This document shows positions 54,042-62,179 of a stretch of 64,000 bases of DNA, one piece after another (the stretch's first letter is position 1; each line of letters starts with the position of its first letter). A program made the position numbers and the translations under genes. The notes under the pieces were generated by a model that did not search any database, had not been told where the DNA came from, and was given only the letters and a program-made list of their open reading frames with translations. The DNA lies in assembly GCA_024234165.1 (NCBI GenBank), contig JACKOP010000003.1, positions 558,001-622,000 of the forward strand, given 5' to 3'. The stretch is from Pseudomonadales bacterium. Lineage in GTDB: Bacteria; Pseudomonadota; Gammaproteobacteria; Pseudomonadales; UBA5518.

Positions 54042-55367
54042 ATGGCGTGGGATTTCAGTACCGATGCGGATTTCGAGCGTGACCTCGCGTGGGTGCGCGG
54101 GTTCGTCGATGAGACCGTGATACCGCTGGAGATCGCGGGCGAGGGCTTGAACCAGCGCCAGCTCGACGTGCTCTGGGCACCGTTCAAGCAGCAGGTGAAG
54201 GAGCGCGGGCTGTGGGCGGCGCATCTGCCGCCAGAGCACGGCGGTGGCGGCATGGGGCAGCTCCGTCTGGCGCTGTTGCAGGAGGTGCTCGGGCGCAGCG
54301 TGCTCGCGCCGGAGATTTTCGGCTGTCAGGCGCCCGATTCCGGTAACGCCGAACTGCTTGCTGCCGGTGCCAACGAGGAGCAGGCCATACGCTGGCTGGA
54401 GCCGCTGCTCGCAGGGCGAGTGCGCAGTACTTTCGCGTTGACCGAGCCAGGCAATAGCGGTTCCGACCCGACCGGGATCACGACGCGTTGCGAGCGCGAC
54501 GGCGACGAATGGGTGATCAACGGACGCAAGTGGTTCGCATCGAACTCCAGCGTCTCGGATTTCATGCTCGTGATGGCAGTGACCGACCCCGCAGCACCAC
54601 TGCACCGGCGCGCGGCGATGCTGGTCGTGCCGTGCCGTCATCCCGGCGTCGAACTGTTGCGCGACGTCGGTTCGATGCATCACCCGTTCTCCGGTGACGG
54701 GTTGATGGATCGCATCGGCGGGCACACCGAAGTGCAGTTCACGAACTGCCGCGTCCCGCTCGATCACATGATCGGTGAACCGGGCGATGGTTTCGTGCTG
54801 GCGCAGAAGCGCCTCGGTGGCGGGCGCATCCACCATGCGATGCGCTGCCTGGGGCAGGCCGCGCGCGCCTTCGAGATGATGTGCGAGCGCGCGGTTTCCC
54901 GTGTCACGCAGGGCAAGCCGCTCGGAAAGCACCAGATGGTGCAGGATATGATCGCCGAGTCGCACGCGGAACTGGAGATGGCGCGCCTGCTGGTGCTGCG
55001 CGCTGCCTGGCGCATGGATCAGAGCGGCGACTACAGCCGTGAGGCGCGCCGCGAGATCGCGCTGGTCAAGTTCGTCGTGCCGCGCACACTGCTCGCGATC
55101 ATCGATCGCGCGATCCAGATCCACGGCGCCCTCGGCTATACCTCCGACCTGCCGCTCGAGGAGATGTACCGCACGGCACGTGCGCTGCGCATCGCCGACG
55201 GTGCCGACGAGGTGCACAAGCAGACCGTCGTACGCGAACTGCTGCGCAACTGGGTCGCGGTCGAGCAGCCGAGCGAGTATATGCCTGCGCGGCGGCGGCG
55301 TGCGCAGGAGCTGTTCGGCGAGCGTGTGGGCGAGATCCGTGCCGGCGTGCCGGGGACGGTGTCATGA
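54042..55367 (+). CDS. Acyl-CoA dehydrogenase, ACAD10/11-like
   Basis: 441 residues with a strong GGAGG before ATG 54042. The three-part acyl-CoA dehydrogenase fold is seen: N-terminal helices (LWAAHLPPEHGGGGMGQLRL), the FAD/substrate segment FALTEPGNSGSDPTGI and WVINGRKWFASN, and the C-terminal helical part with IQIHGALGYTSDLPLEEMYRTARALRIADGADEVHK. It oxidises an acyl-CoA using FAD. The next gene overlaps by 4 bases and encodes a phosphotransferase; in animals these two domains are fused in ACAD10 and ACAD11, which handle 4-hydroxyacyl-CoAs. The true substrate is unknown. Confidence 0.9.
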   Translation: MAWDFSTDADFERDLAWVRGFVDETVIPLEIAGEGLNQRQLDVLWAPFKQQVKERGLWAAHLPPEHGGGGMGQLRLALLQEVLGRSVLAPEIFGCQAPDSGNAELLAAGANEEQAIRWLEPLLAGRVRSTFALTEPGNSGSDPTGITTRCERDGDEWVINGRKWFASNSSVSDFMLVMAVTDPAAPLHRRAAMLVVPCRHPGVELLRDVGSMHHPFSGDGLMDRIGGHTEVQFTNCRVPLDHMIGEPGDGFVLAQKRLGGGRIHHAMRCLGQAARAFEMMCERAVSRVTQGKPLGKHQMVQDMIAESHAELEMARLLVLRAAWRMDQSGDYSREARREIALVKFVVPRTLLAIIDRAIQIHGALGYTSDLPLEEMYRTARALRIADGADEVHKQTVVRELLRNWVAVEQPSEYMPARRRRAQELFGERVGEIRAGVPGTVS

Positions 55368-56404
55368 GCGAAGCGCCGGTGCTGAAGGGGATCGATCGCG
55401 AGCGCGTCGTCGACTGGCTGGCCCAGGAGTTACCCGACCTGGTGGTGCCGCTCAGCTTCCGGCTGATAGCTGCAGGTGGGTCGAATCTGACCTACCGCGT
55501 CGAGGATGCACGCGGCGCGGTGTTCGTGCTGCGTCGTCCGCCGGTGGCCGGAGCCCTCGCGACCGCCCACGACATGAGCCGCGAGTGGCGCATCATGCGC
55601 GCACTGGCTGCAAATGCACCTGCGGTTCCGGTGCCACGGCCACTCGCGTACTGTGCCGACGAGACGATCACGGGTGCGCAGTTCTATGCGATGAGCTTCG
55701 TCGATGGGCTGATCCTGCGTGATGCGGGTGCGGCCGCATCGCTCGATGCGGTGCAGGCGCGTGTGGCAATGCGCTCGCTGGTGGCGACACAGGCAGCACT
55801 GCACGCGCTGGATCCGGTGGCGATCGGTCTCGGCGACCTTGGTCGACACGAGGGCTATGTGGCACGCCAGCTGGCACGCTGGCGCCGCCAGGTGGAGGCA
55901 TCGAAGACGCGCGACCTGCCATTGCTCGAAACGCTGCACGAGCGGCTCAGCGCGCAGATCCCGGCACAGACGCGTCCGTCTGCGCTGGCGCACGGCGACT
56001 ACCGCTTCGACAACACGGTGCTGGGTGCCGATCATCGCGTGTGCGCTGTGCTCGACTGGGAGCTGTGCACGATCGGTGATCCGGTAGCCGACTTCTACTG
56101 GTCGCTGATGTACTGGGCAGAGCCGGGGGACGACATCACGCTGCTGCCGGACGCCCCTACTCGCCTGCCGCAGTTTCCGCGTCGTGCCGAGGTCGTCGCC
56201 TGCTACGAGGAATTCAGCGGTGTGCCGCTGGCCGATGCGGACTTCTTTGCGGCCTTCGGCTGGTGGAAGCAGGCCTGTATCGTCGAGGGGGTGTATGCGC
56301 GACTGGTCAAGGGGGCGAGTGGAGGCATGAAGACCGCACCGCCCGAGCAGGTGGCGCGGATCGTGGAGCGCTATCTGGAACGGGCAGCACGGCTGCTGGG
56401 CTGA
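55364..56404 (+). CDS. Aminoglycoside-phosphotransferase-like (APH) kinase, ACAD10/11 N-domain type
   Basis: 346 residues. Kinase-fold motifs: a nucleotide-binding opening RLIAAGGSNLTYRVEDARG with FVLRRPP, the catalytic loop HGDYRFDN and the metal-binding aspartate in AVLDWELCTIGDP, followed by DFYW. This is the subfamily fused to acyl-CoA dehydrogenase in animal ACAD10/11 and common beside such genes in bacteria. There it phosphorylates 4-hydroxyacyl-CoA before dehydration. It is unlikely to confer antibiotic resistance. Coupled to the dehydrogenase by an ATGA overlap. Confidence 0.9.
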   Translation: MSEAPVLKGIDRERVVDWLAQELPDLVVPLSFRLIAAGGSNLTYRVEDARGAVFVLRRPPVAGALATAHDMSREWRIMRALAANAPAVPVPRPLAYCADETITGAQFYAMSFVDGLILRDAGAAASLDAVQARVAMRSLVATQAALHALDPVAIGLGDLGRHEGYVARQLARWRRQVEASKTRDLPLLETLHERLSAQIPAQTRPSALAHGDYRFDNTVLGADHRVCAVLDWELCTIGDPVADFYWSLMYWAEPGDDITLLPDAPTRLPQFPRRAEVVACYEEFSGVPLADADFFAAFGWWKQACIVEGVYARLVKGASGGMKTAPPEQVARIVERYLERAARLLG

Positions 56405-56416
56405 GGAGCGCAGACC

Positions 56417-56830
56417 ATGATTGCGCACATTCCGCACCGGCGTGCCGCAGAAGAAGATGTGGAGATCGATCTCGCGCCGCTGCTCGATGTGGTCTTCATC
56501 ATGCTGATCTTCTTCATCGTGACCGCGTCCTTCGTGCGCGAGACGGGAATCGGCGTCGCGGGTGCGCCTGCGGCGGCCATGGAAGCCGATGCCGGGGAGC
56601 GCAGTCTGGTGCTGACTGTTGCGCACGACGATCAGATCTGGCTCGGCGCGCGCCGCATCGACGTGCGTTCGGTGCGCACCGCCCTTGAGCGCCTGCATGC
56701 GACCCGGCCGCAGGCCGGACTGGTCGTGCGTGCTCACGAGGATTCCGCTACCGGGGTGTTCGCGGCGATCGCTGACCAGGCGCGTGAAGCCGGCGTCTAC
56801 GATGTCGCGATCACGACGTTCCGCGAGTGA
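56417..56830 (+). CDS. ExbD/TolR family protein without adjacent ExbB
   Basis: 137 residues with GAGGAG eight bases before ATG 56417. Topology is typical: short cytoplasmic tail, one helix (about 22-42) carrying the essential proton-path aspartate D24 in DLAPLLDVVFIMLIFF, and a periplasmic domain. ExbD works with ExbB to energise TonB, or as TolR with TolQ. No exbB, tolQ or tonB gene lies nearby; the gene is 12 bases after the kinase and probably co-transcribed. It may supply an extra subunit to a complex encoded elsewhere. Confidence 0.9.
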   Translation: MIAHIPHRRAAEEDVEIDLAPLLDVVFIMLIFFIVTASFVRETGIGVAGAPAAAMEADAGERSLVLTVAHDDQIWLGARRIDVRSVRTALERLHATRPQAGLVVRAHEDSATGVFAAIADQAREAGVYDVAITTFRE

Positions 56831-56875
56831 GTTGCGGGGCCGGCGGCAGAATGCAGTCTCTGGCAAAAGCGTAAC

Positions 56876-56904
56876 TTGCATCGCCGATGCCAGCCGTGGA
56901 TAGT
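56876..56904 (+). promoter_or_regulatory. Possible sigma-70 promoter of the 374-residue unknown gene
   Basis: TTGCAT (56876-56881) and GATAGT (56899-56904) with a 17-base spacer, 28 bases before the start codon and in the 101-base gap after the ExbD gene. Confidence 0.4.
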
Positions 56905-56931
56905 GCGGCGGAAAGCCTAGGAGGCATGCCA

Positions 56932-58056
56932 ATGATCACCAGCTTCGACGACTACTGCATCCACCAGACGCACGAGCCCGTAGCGCAGCCTTCGCAGAGC
57001 GATCGCAATTTCTACGATCGCTACTGGTTCAACGGTTTCGATACCGCCGGGGCGTTCATATTCGAGGTCGGTCTCGGGCTGTATCCGAACCGGCGCGTGC
57101 TGGACGGCCATTTCAGCGTGGTGGTCGACGGCGTGCAGCACAGTTTCCACGGCTCCCGGCGCGCGCCGCACGAGCGCGCGCATACGGTGGTCGGTCCGTT
57201 CACGGTCGAGGTGATCGAACCGATGCGCCGCGTGCGCGTGCGCCTGCTGCCGAACGAGACCGGAATCGAGTGCGACCTGATGTTCGAGGCGCGCAGCGTG
57301 CCGACCGAGGAGCCGAAGAACGTCATGTATGATGACGGTCGCCTGATCATGCACAACAGCCGCTTCACGCAGTTCGGTTGCTGGCACGGGCACTTCGCGA
57401 TCGAGGGGCGCCGTTACGAGGTGCGCCGGGAAAGCACCTTCGGGGCGCGCGACAAGTCGTGGGGTGTGCGACCGGTCGGTGAGCCCGAAGGCGGTGCGCC
57501 CGGGCTGATGAACGGTGAGCCCGGCGTCTACTGGGTCTGGTCCCCGATCGATTTCGGCGATGTGTGCACGCAGTTCAACACATTCGAGGATCGTGACGGC
57601 AATCCGACGCAACTCGCCGCGTGCATTCAACCGGTCTACGCAGCACCCGAGCTGGTGCCGCAGCAGGAAACCGCGTTGCGACACATGCAGACCGCGCGTC
57701 ATCGCATCCATTGGCAGCAGGGAACGCGGCGCAGTCGCGCTGCCGAGTTCCACTTCGTGGAACACTCCGGCGAGGAACTGACGATCACGCTCGAACCACT
57801 GGTGGCGTTCCAGATGAAGGGGATCGGTTATTCGCACCCCGAATGGGGGCACGGGTTCTGGAAGGGCGAGGAAGCGATCACCGGCGAAACGTGGCGCCTG
57901 GATGCCATCGATCCTCTCGAGTACAGCAGCATCCATGTGCACCAGATGGTGCGTGCGCGCATGGGGGATCGCGAAGGCGTGGGCACGCTGGAGACGATCT
58001 GCTTCGGGCGCCATGCACCGAGCGGATTCCGTACCTTCTTCGACGGTGCGCCCTGA
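56932..58056 (+). CDS. Unknown protein, possibly DUF7064/DUF7065 (AttH/CrtC-like) family
   Basis: 374 residues; ATG 56932 is set by AGGAGG seven bases upstream. No signal peptide or membrane helix. It is rich in aromatic residues and predicted beta-strand (FYDRYWFNGFDTAGAFIFEVGLGLYPNRRVLDGHF-type pattern, later TFGARDKSWGVRPVG and PEWGHGFWKGEE). The two-half lipocalin-like layout recalls the AttH/CrtC fold and proteins seen near lipid or steroid breakdown genes in other bacteria; this is from memory and unconfirmed. Position after an acyl-CoA dehydrogenase/kinase pair fits a role with hydrophobic substrates. Function unknown. Confidence 0.75.
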   Translation: MITSFDDYCIHQTHEPVAQPSQSDRNFYDRYWFNGFDTAGAFIFEVGLGLYPNRRVLDGHFSVVVDGVQHSFHGSRRAPHERAHTVVGPFTVEVIEPMRRVRVRLLPNETGIECDLMFEARSVPTEEPKNVMYDDGRLIMHNSRFTQFGCWHGHFAIEGRRYEVRRESTFGARDKSWGVRPVGEPEGGAPGLMNGEPGVYWVWSPIDFGDVCTQFNTFEDRDGNPTQLAACIQPVYAAPELVPQQETALRHMQTARHRIHWQQGTRRSRAAEFHFVEHSGEELTITLEPLVAFQMKGIGYSHPEWGHGFWKGEEAITGETWRLDAIDPLEYSSIHVHQMVRARMGDREGVGTLETICFGRHAPSGFRTFFDGAP

Positions 58057-58077
58057 GAGGCTGTCGCAAGAGCCTCT
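58056..58077 (+). terminator. Hairpin directly after the unknown gene
   Basis: A 7-bp stem (58056-58062 with 58071-58077) and 8-base loop starts at the last base of the stop codon. It lacks a T-run but, with the second hairpin at 58117, may end the transcript. Confidence 0.35.
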
Positions 58078-58363
58078 GATTGTCGGGGCAAGCAGCGCGC
58101 GACGATGCCTTCACACCGCAGGGATGCCGTAATGCATCCCTGCGGCGCACGCCCCCCGACGCGAAGGTGTTGCCACGCGCGGACCTGATCTGGGCGCAGG
58201 TCGGCATTCATGCCGACGGGGTCGTGCCGTGTCTTTCGCCACGATCCCAACCAGTCGACATCCGGCTCGAATTGCCAATACGTCAGGATTCGTCGTGATC
58301 GCGGGGGTATGCCGCCCCGGCGTGATGGTCGATAATCCGGACATCGACAGCCGGAGACTTGTC
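58078..58363 (+). other. Intergenic region upstream of the DUF4404 gene
   Basis: Together with the first hairpin this leaves about 307 bases without a gene. It holds a second hairpin (58117-58144) and a possible -10 box GATAAT (58331-58336) without a good -35. The upstream extension of the next reading frame here has no ribosome binding site and is not coding in my view. Confidence 0.5.
58117..58144 (+). terminator. Perfect 11-bp hairpin
   Basis: Stem 58117-58127 pairs fully with 58134-58144 around a 6-base loop. No T-run follows on either strand. It may be a terminator, transcript stabiliser or protein-binding palindrome. Confidence 0.4.
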
Positions 58364-58630
58364 ATGCCGATCGACAGACTGCGTGCCGACTTGGTGCGCC
58401 TGCGCGAGGAAATCGCACGTACCGATAGCGCCGATGTGGCGCGGCTCGCGCGACTGCATCGGCTTGCGGAGAGCGTGCAGCACGAACTCGATGCGGAGAA
58501 CCGCGTCGGCGATCCTGCTGGCCTGGTGGCCGAGTTCGAGGAGGCGCTGAGCGGCTTCGAGGCGCGCCATCCCAATCTGACGGCGATCGTCAACAGCATG
58601 CTGGTTACGCTCGGCAACATGGGCGTCTGA
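58364..58630 (+). CDS. Small DUF4404-like protein
   Basis: 88 residues, ATG 58364 with GGAG seven bases upstream. It is almost all helix with heptad-like spacing (IDRLRADLVRLREEIARTD, then LHRLAESVQHELDAE) and ends in FEARHPNLTAIVNSMLVTLGNMGV, the pattern I associate with DUF4404. Soluble, no known role. It lies 37 bases before hemB in the same direction and may be co-transcribed. Confidence 0.75.
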   Translation: MPIDRLRADLVRLREEIARTDSADVARLARLHRLAESVQHELDAENRVGDPAGLVAEFEEALSGFEARHPNLTAIVNSMLVTLGNMGV

Positions 58631-58667
58631 GTCCGATTCACCTGCATCGCACCGGAGAGTCCCTGTC

Positions 58668-59642
58668 GTGACCGAACTGCGGTTCCGTTTCCGTCGTCTG
58701 CGTGGCAGCGAGCGCTTGCGTGCGCTGGTACGCGAGACCTCGCTTGCACCCTCGCAACTTATCCTGCCGGTATTCGTGGAGGAGGGCGCGAAGCGTGCCG
58801 TGCCGATTCCGAGCATGCCGGGCGTGGTGCGCCATACCGAGGCCGGGCTTGGCGAGGTCGTTGCACGTGCGCGCGATCTCGGTATCGGTGCGGTGATGCT
58901 GTTCGGCGTGTCGCAGCACAAGGACGCCTGTGGCAGCGACACCTGGAATCCGGAAGGGCTGATGGCGCGCATGATCCGTGGTGCCAGGCATGCGGCGCCC
59001 GACATGCTGGTGATCAGCGACAACTGTTTCTGCGAATACACCGATCATGGTCACTGCGGTGTGGTCGAGGGTGACCGGGTGCTGAACGACCCGACCGTTA
59101 CGAATCTGGTGCGCCAGGTGCTGACCGCAGCGCATGCGGGTGTCGACATGATCGCTCCGTCGGGCATGATGGACGGGATGATCGCTGCAATCCGTGCCGG
59201 CCTCGACGGGGCCGGCTTTTCGCACCTGCCGGTGATGTCGTACTCGACCAAGTTCGCCTCGGCATTCTACGGTCCGTTCCGTGATGCGGTCGACAGCAGT
59301 TTCAAGGGCAACCGTGCCGCCTACCAGCTCGACGCAGCCAATGCCCGCGAAGCGCTCGCGGAATCACTGCGCGACGAGGAAGAGGGCGCCGATATCCTGA
59401 TGGTCAAGCCGGGGCTCGCATATCTCGACGTGCTGGCCGCGATCCGTGCCCACTGTGCGCGCCCGCTCGCCGTCTACCAGGTCAGTGGGGAATACGCGAT
59501 GATCAAGGCCGCAGCGGCAGCCGGATTGATGGACGAGCGTGCGCTGGTCATGGAGACCATGACCGCGTTCCGGCGCGCCGGCGCGGACATGATCCTCAGC
59601 TACTTTGCCGAGGACGTCGCGCGCTGGCTGCACCGCGGCTGA
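58668..59642 (+). CDS. hemB: Delta-aminolevulinic acid dehydratase (porphobilinogen synthase)
   Basis: 324 residues from GTG 58668. Schiff-base lysines are K195 (SYSTKFAS) and K247 (MVKPGL). The zinc-site cysteines C120, C122 and C130 (DNCFCEYTDHGHC) are all present, so this is a zinc-type enzyme, unlike the magnesium type of Pseudomonas aeruginosa. It joins two aminolevulinates to porphobilinogen on the way to haem. Its stop is two bases from the converging small gene. Confidence 0.98.
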   Translation: MTELRFRFRRLRGSERLRALVRETSLAPSQLILPVFVEEGAKRAVPIPSMPGVVRHTEAGLGEVVARARDLGIGAVMLFGVSQHKDACGSDTWNPEGLMARMIRGARHAAPDMLVISDNCFCEYTDHGHCGVVEGDRVLNDPTVTNLVRQVLTAAHAGVDMIAPSGMMDGMIAAIRAGLDGAGFSHLPVMSYSTKFASAFYGPFRDAVDSSFKGNRAAYQLDAANAREALAESLRDEEEGADILMVKPGLAYLDVLAAIRAHCARPLAVYQVSGEYAMIKAAAAAGLMDERALVMETMTAFRRAGADMILSYFAEDVARWLHRG

Positions 59643-59643
59643 A

Positions 59644-59820
59644 TCAGTCGTCGCTTCCGGAGTCCGGCTGACGGGTCGCGCTGGCCAGACGATCGACGCG
59701 TTCCGTGAGCCGTTCCAGCATCGCCTTGAGGTTGCGCTGGCGTTCGCCCATCTGTACCAGTTCCTCACGGATCAGCCACAGCAGCCAGGCGATCGCCACG
59801 AGCAGGATCAGTTTGATCAT
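59644..59820 (-). CDS. 58-residue single-pass membrane protein
   Basis: ATG 59820 is preceded by a strong AGGAG (GAGGAGAAGACG) and the reading ends at TGA 59646-59644. Residues 3-17 (KLILLVAIAWLLWLI) form a membrane helix, followed by a charged amphipathic helix with coiled-coil spacing (residues 18-47, ERQRNLKAMLERLTERVDRLAS) and an acidic tail. It lies 22 bases downstream of proS on the same strand, so probably in its transcript. No family recognised; too short for standard gene finders. Confidence 0.7.
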   Translation of the reverse strand: MIKLILLVAIAWLLWLIREELVQMGERQRNLKAMLERLTERVDRLASATRQPDSGSDD

Positions 59821-59842
59821 CGTCTTCTCCTCGCTTTCGGGT

Positions 59843-61555
59843 TCAGTTCTGGATTATACGGTCACGCAGCAACTGCGCGATCGATGCAACCGGCACCTCC
59901 GCGCGTTCGCCTCCGGAGCGCTGCCGGTATTCGACCATGCCGTTCGCAAGCGAACGCTCGCCGATCACCACCTGATACGGAATCCCGATCAGCTCCATGT
60001 CGGCGAACTTGACGCCGGGGCGCTCTTCGCGATCGTCGAGCAGCACGTCGATGCCGAGGGCGGTGAGATCCGCGTACAGCCGCTCGGCAGTTTCGCGTAC
60101 GAGTGTCGACTTCTGTGCATTCAGCGGTACGACTGCGACCGTGAACGGTGCGATCGCCCGGGGCCAAACGATGCCGGTGCCGTCATGGTTCTGCTCGATT
60201 GCCGCCGCGACGATACGGGAAACGCCGATGCCATAGCAGCCCATGATCAGGGTGCATTCGGCGCCAGTCTCGTCGAGCACGCGCGCGCCAAGCGCTGCGC
60301 TGTATTTGCGCCCGAGCTTGAAGATGTGCCCGACCTCGATGCCGCGACGTACCGTCAGGGTGCCCTGGTGGTCGGGGCTGGCATCGCCGTCGACCACGTT
60401 GCGCAGGTCGCAGACCTCGTCGTGGCTGCAGTCGCGTCCCCAGTTCACACCACACAGGTGGTAGCCATCGCGGTTTGCACCGCAGACGAAGTCGGACAGA
60501 ACGGCAGCACTGCGATCGGCGAGTACCGGAATGCCGATGCCCACCGGTCCCAGCGAACCCGGACGGCAGCCGAGCGTTGCGGTGATCGCAGCGTCGTCGG
60601 CGAGGCGCAGAGGCGTGGCGACCAGCGGATGTGCCTCGGCCTTGATTGCGTTCAACTGATGGTCGCCGCGTAATACCAGCGCCACCAACGGCGTCTCGGT
60701 GCCGATCACGATCAGTGTCTTCAGCGTGCCTTGCGGAGTGACACTCAGGAACTCGCTGACGTCGGCGATCGTGTGCCTGCCCGGTGTCGCCACTTCGGTC
60801 AATGTCTCGCGCGGTTCTGCACGAGGCTCTGCCGGCGCAAGCGCTTCGGCCTTCTCGACGTTGGCGGCATAGTCGCCGGTATCACTGAACGCGATCGCGT
60901 CTTCGCCGGAGTCGGCAAGCACGTGGAACTCGTGTGACTCGCTGCCGCCGATGCTGCCGGTGTCGGCCACTACCGGGCGGTAGTCGAGCCCGATGCGATC
61001 GAAGATGCGGCAGTACGCACGGTGCATCTCACGGTAGGTCCGGTCCAGCGACTGCTCGTCGAGGTGGAAGGAATAGGCGTCCTTCATCACGAACTCACGC
61101 GCACGCATCACGCCGAAGCGCGGGCGGATCTCGTCGCGAAACTTGGTCTGGATCTGGTAGAAGTTGACCGGCAACTGGCGGTAGCTGCGCAACTCGTTGC
61201 GTGCCAGGTCGGTGATCACTTCCTCGTGCGTGGGTCCGAGGCAGAAGGCGCGCTCGTGACGATCCGCGATGCGCAGCAGTTCCGGGCCATACTGCACCCA
61301 ACGTCCTGATTCCTGCCACAGTTCCGCCGGCTGCACCACCGGCATCAGGACTTCCTGCGCTCCGCTGCGGTCCATTTCCTCGCGCACGATACGCTCGACC
61401 TTACGCAACACCCGCAGGCCCAGCGGGAGCCAGGTATAGAGGCCGGACGCCAGGCGGCGAATCATTCCTGCGCGCAACATCAGTTGGTGGCTGATCACCT
61501 CGGCGTCGGCCGGTGTCTGCTTCAGGGTGGCGATCAGGAGCTGGCTGGCGCGCAT
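59843..61555 (-). CDS. proS: Prolyl-tRNA synthetase, bacterial type with editing domain
   Basis: 570 residues of a class II synthetase. Motif 1 region (RRLASGLYTWLPLGLRVL), motif 2 (KFRDEIRPRFGVMRAREFVMKDAYSF), the inserted Ala-tRNA(Pro) editing domain (about 225-385) and motif 3 GCYGIGVSR are in order, with the anticodon-binding domain at the end. A weak minus-strand -10 (TAGAAT, 61606-61601) lies upstream. Confidence 0.98.
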   Translation of the reverse strand: MRASQLLIATLKQTPADAEVISHQLMLRAGMIRRLASGLYTWLPLGLRVLRKVERIVREEMDRSGAQEVLMPVVQPAELWQESGRWVQYGPELLRIADRHERAFCLGPTHEEVITDLARNELRSYRQLPVNFYQIQTKFRDEIRPRFGVMRAREFVMKDAYSFHLDEQSLDRTYREMHRAYCRIFDRIGLDYRPVVADTGSIGGSESHEFHVLADSGEDAIAFSDTGDYAANVEKAEALAPAEPRAEPRETLTEVATPGRHTIADVSEFLSVTPQGTLKTLIVIGTETPLVALVLRGDHQLNAIKAEAHPLVATPLRLADDAAITATLGCRPGSLGPVGIGIPVLADRSAAVLSDFVCGANRDGYHLCGVNWGRDCSHDEVCDLRNVVDGDASPDHQGTLTVRRGIEVGHIFKLGRKYSAALGARVLDETGAECTLIMGCYGIGVSRIVAAAIEQNHDGTGIVWPRAIAPFTVAVVPLNAQKSTLVRETAERLYADLTALGIDVLLDDREERPGVKFADMELIGIPYQVVIGERSLANGMVEYRQRSGGERAEVPVASIAQLLRDRIIQN

Positions 61556-61661
61556 GCTGCTAGTATTCCGCGATATCCGGAGGTTGGGTTGGAGCAGCGG
61601 ATTCTACGGCTACGGGTGATCAGCGTACAGGCGAAAACGACCGTGAAGAAGGGAAGGAACG

Positions 61662-62087
61662 ATGACGCAACAGGAAACCGGATTCGCATTGCATCCCGCG
61701 CTTGCGGCGGATTGTGCACTGGTCGGCGATCTGCCGCTGTGCCGCGTGCTGCTGATGCGCGATCGCAACTATCCGTGGCTGATCCTCGTGCCACGGCGCA
61801 GCGCTCTGCGTGAGCTTCACGAGCTCTCCGAGCCGGATCTGGCGCAGTTCTGGAGCGAATCGGCAAGGCTCGGCCGCGCGTTGATGGTGCATTTCGGCGG
61901 TGACAAGCTCAATGTCGCCGCACTCGGCAACCAGGTGCCACAGTTGCATGTACACCATATCGTGCGTTTCACGGGCGATCCGGCGTGGCCGCGTCCGGTC
62001 TGGGGCGTAGTGCCCGTCACCCCTTATTCTGCTGTCGAATGCGACGCCTTGTGTGCGACGCTGCGAGACCTTCTTGGAGCGGCGTGA
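61662..62087 (+). CDS. HIT family nucleotide-binding hydrolase
   Basis: 141 residues. The histidine triad lies in QLHVHHIVRF near residue 94, preceded by KLNVAALGNQVP. HIT proteins hydrolyse nucleotide phosphoramidates or dinucleoside polyphosphates; the substrate here is unknown. An AAGGAA precedes the ATG. Divergent from proS, convergent with the HU-like gene. Confidence 0.92.
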   Translation: MTQQETGFALHPALAADCALVGDLPLCRVLLMRDRNYPWLILVPRRSALRELHELSEPDLAQFWSESARLGRALMVHFGGDKLNVAALGNQVPQLHVHHIVRFTGDPAWPRPVWGVVPVTPYSAVECDALCATLRDLLGAA

Positions 62088-62121
62088 TGAGGGAGTCTCG
62101 CGTGCGGGATTGCGCAGGCAT

Positions 62122-62156
62122 GCAAAACGCCCCCACGGATGTCCGTGAGGGCGTTC
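62122..62156 (-). terminator. Rho-independent terminator of the HU-like gene
   Basis: An inverted repeat of about 13 bp with one mismatch (62126-62139 with 62142-62155). On the minus strand it is followed by TTTTGC, giving a normal terminator for the HU-like gene; it may also stop the HIT transcript from the other side. Confidence 0.7.
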
Positions 62157-62179
62157 GATCCGGCTGAGTGCCGGGCGGC

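Noticed and set aside
55364..56404. Aminoglycoside resistance gene
   Set aside because: Although the fold is APH-like, the sequence and coupling to an acyl-CoA dehydrogenase match the ACAD10/11 kinase group, not antibiotic-modifying enzymes.
58229..58363. 45-codon upstream extension of the DUF4404-like gene
   Set aside because: No ribosome binding site upstream of 58229, whereas ATG 58364 has GGAG at good distance and gives the usual length.
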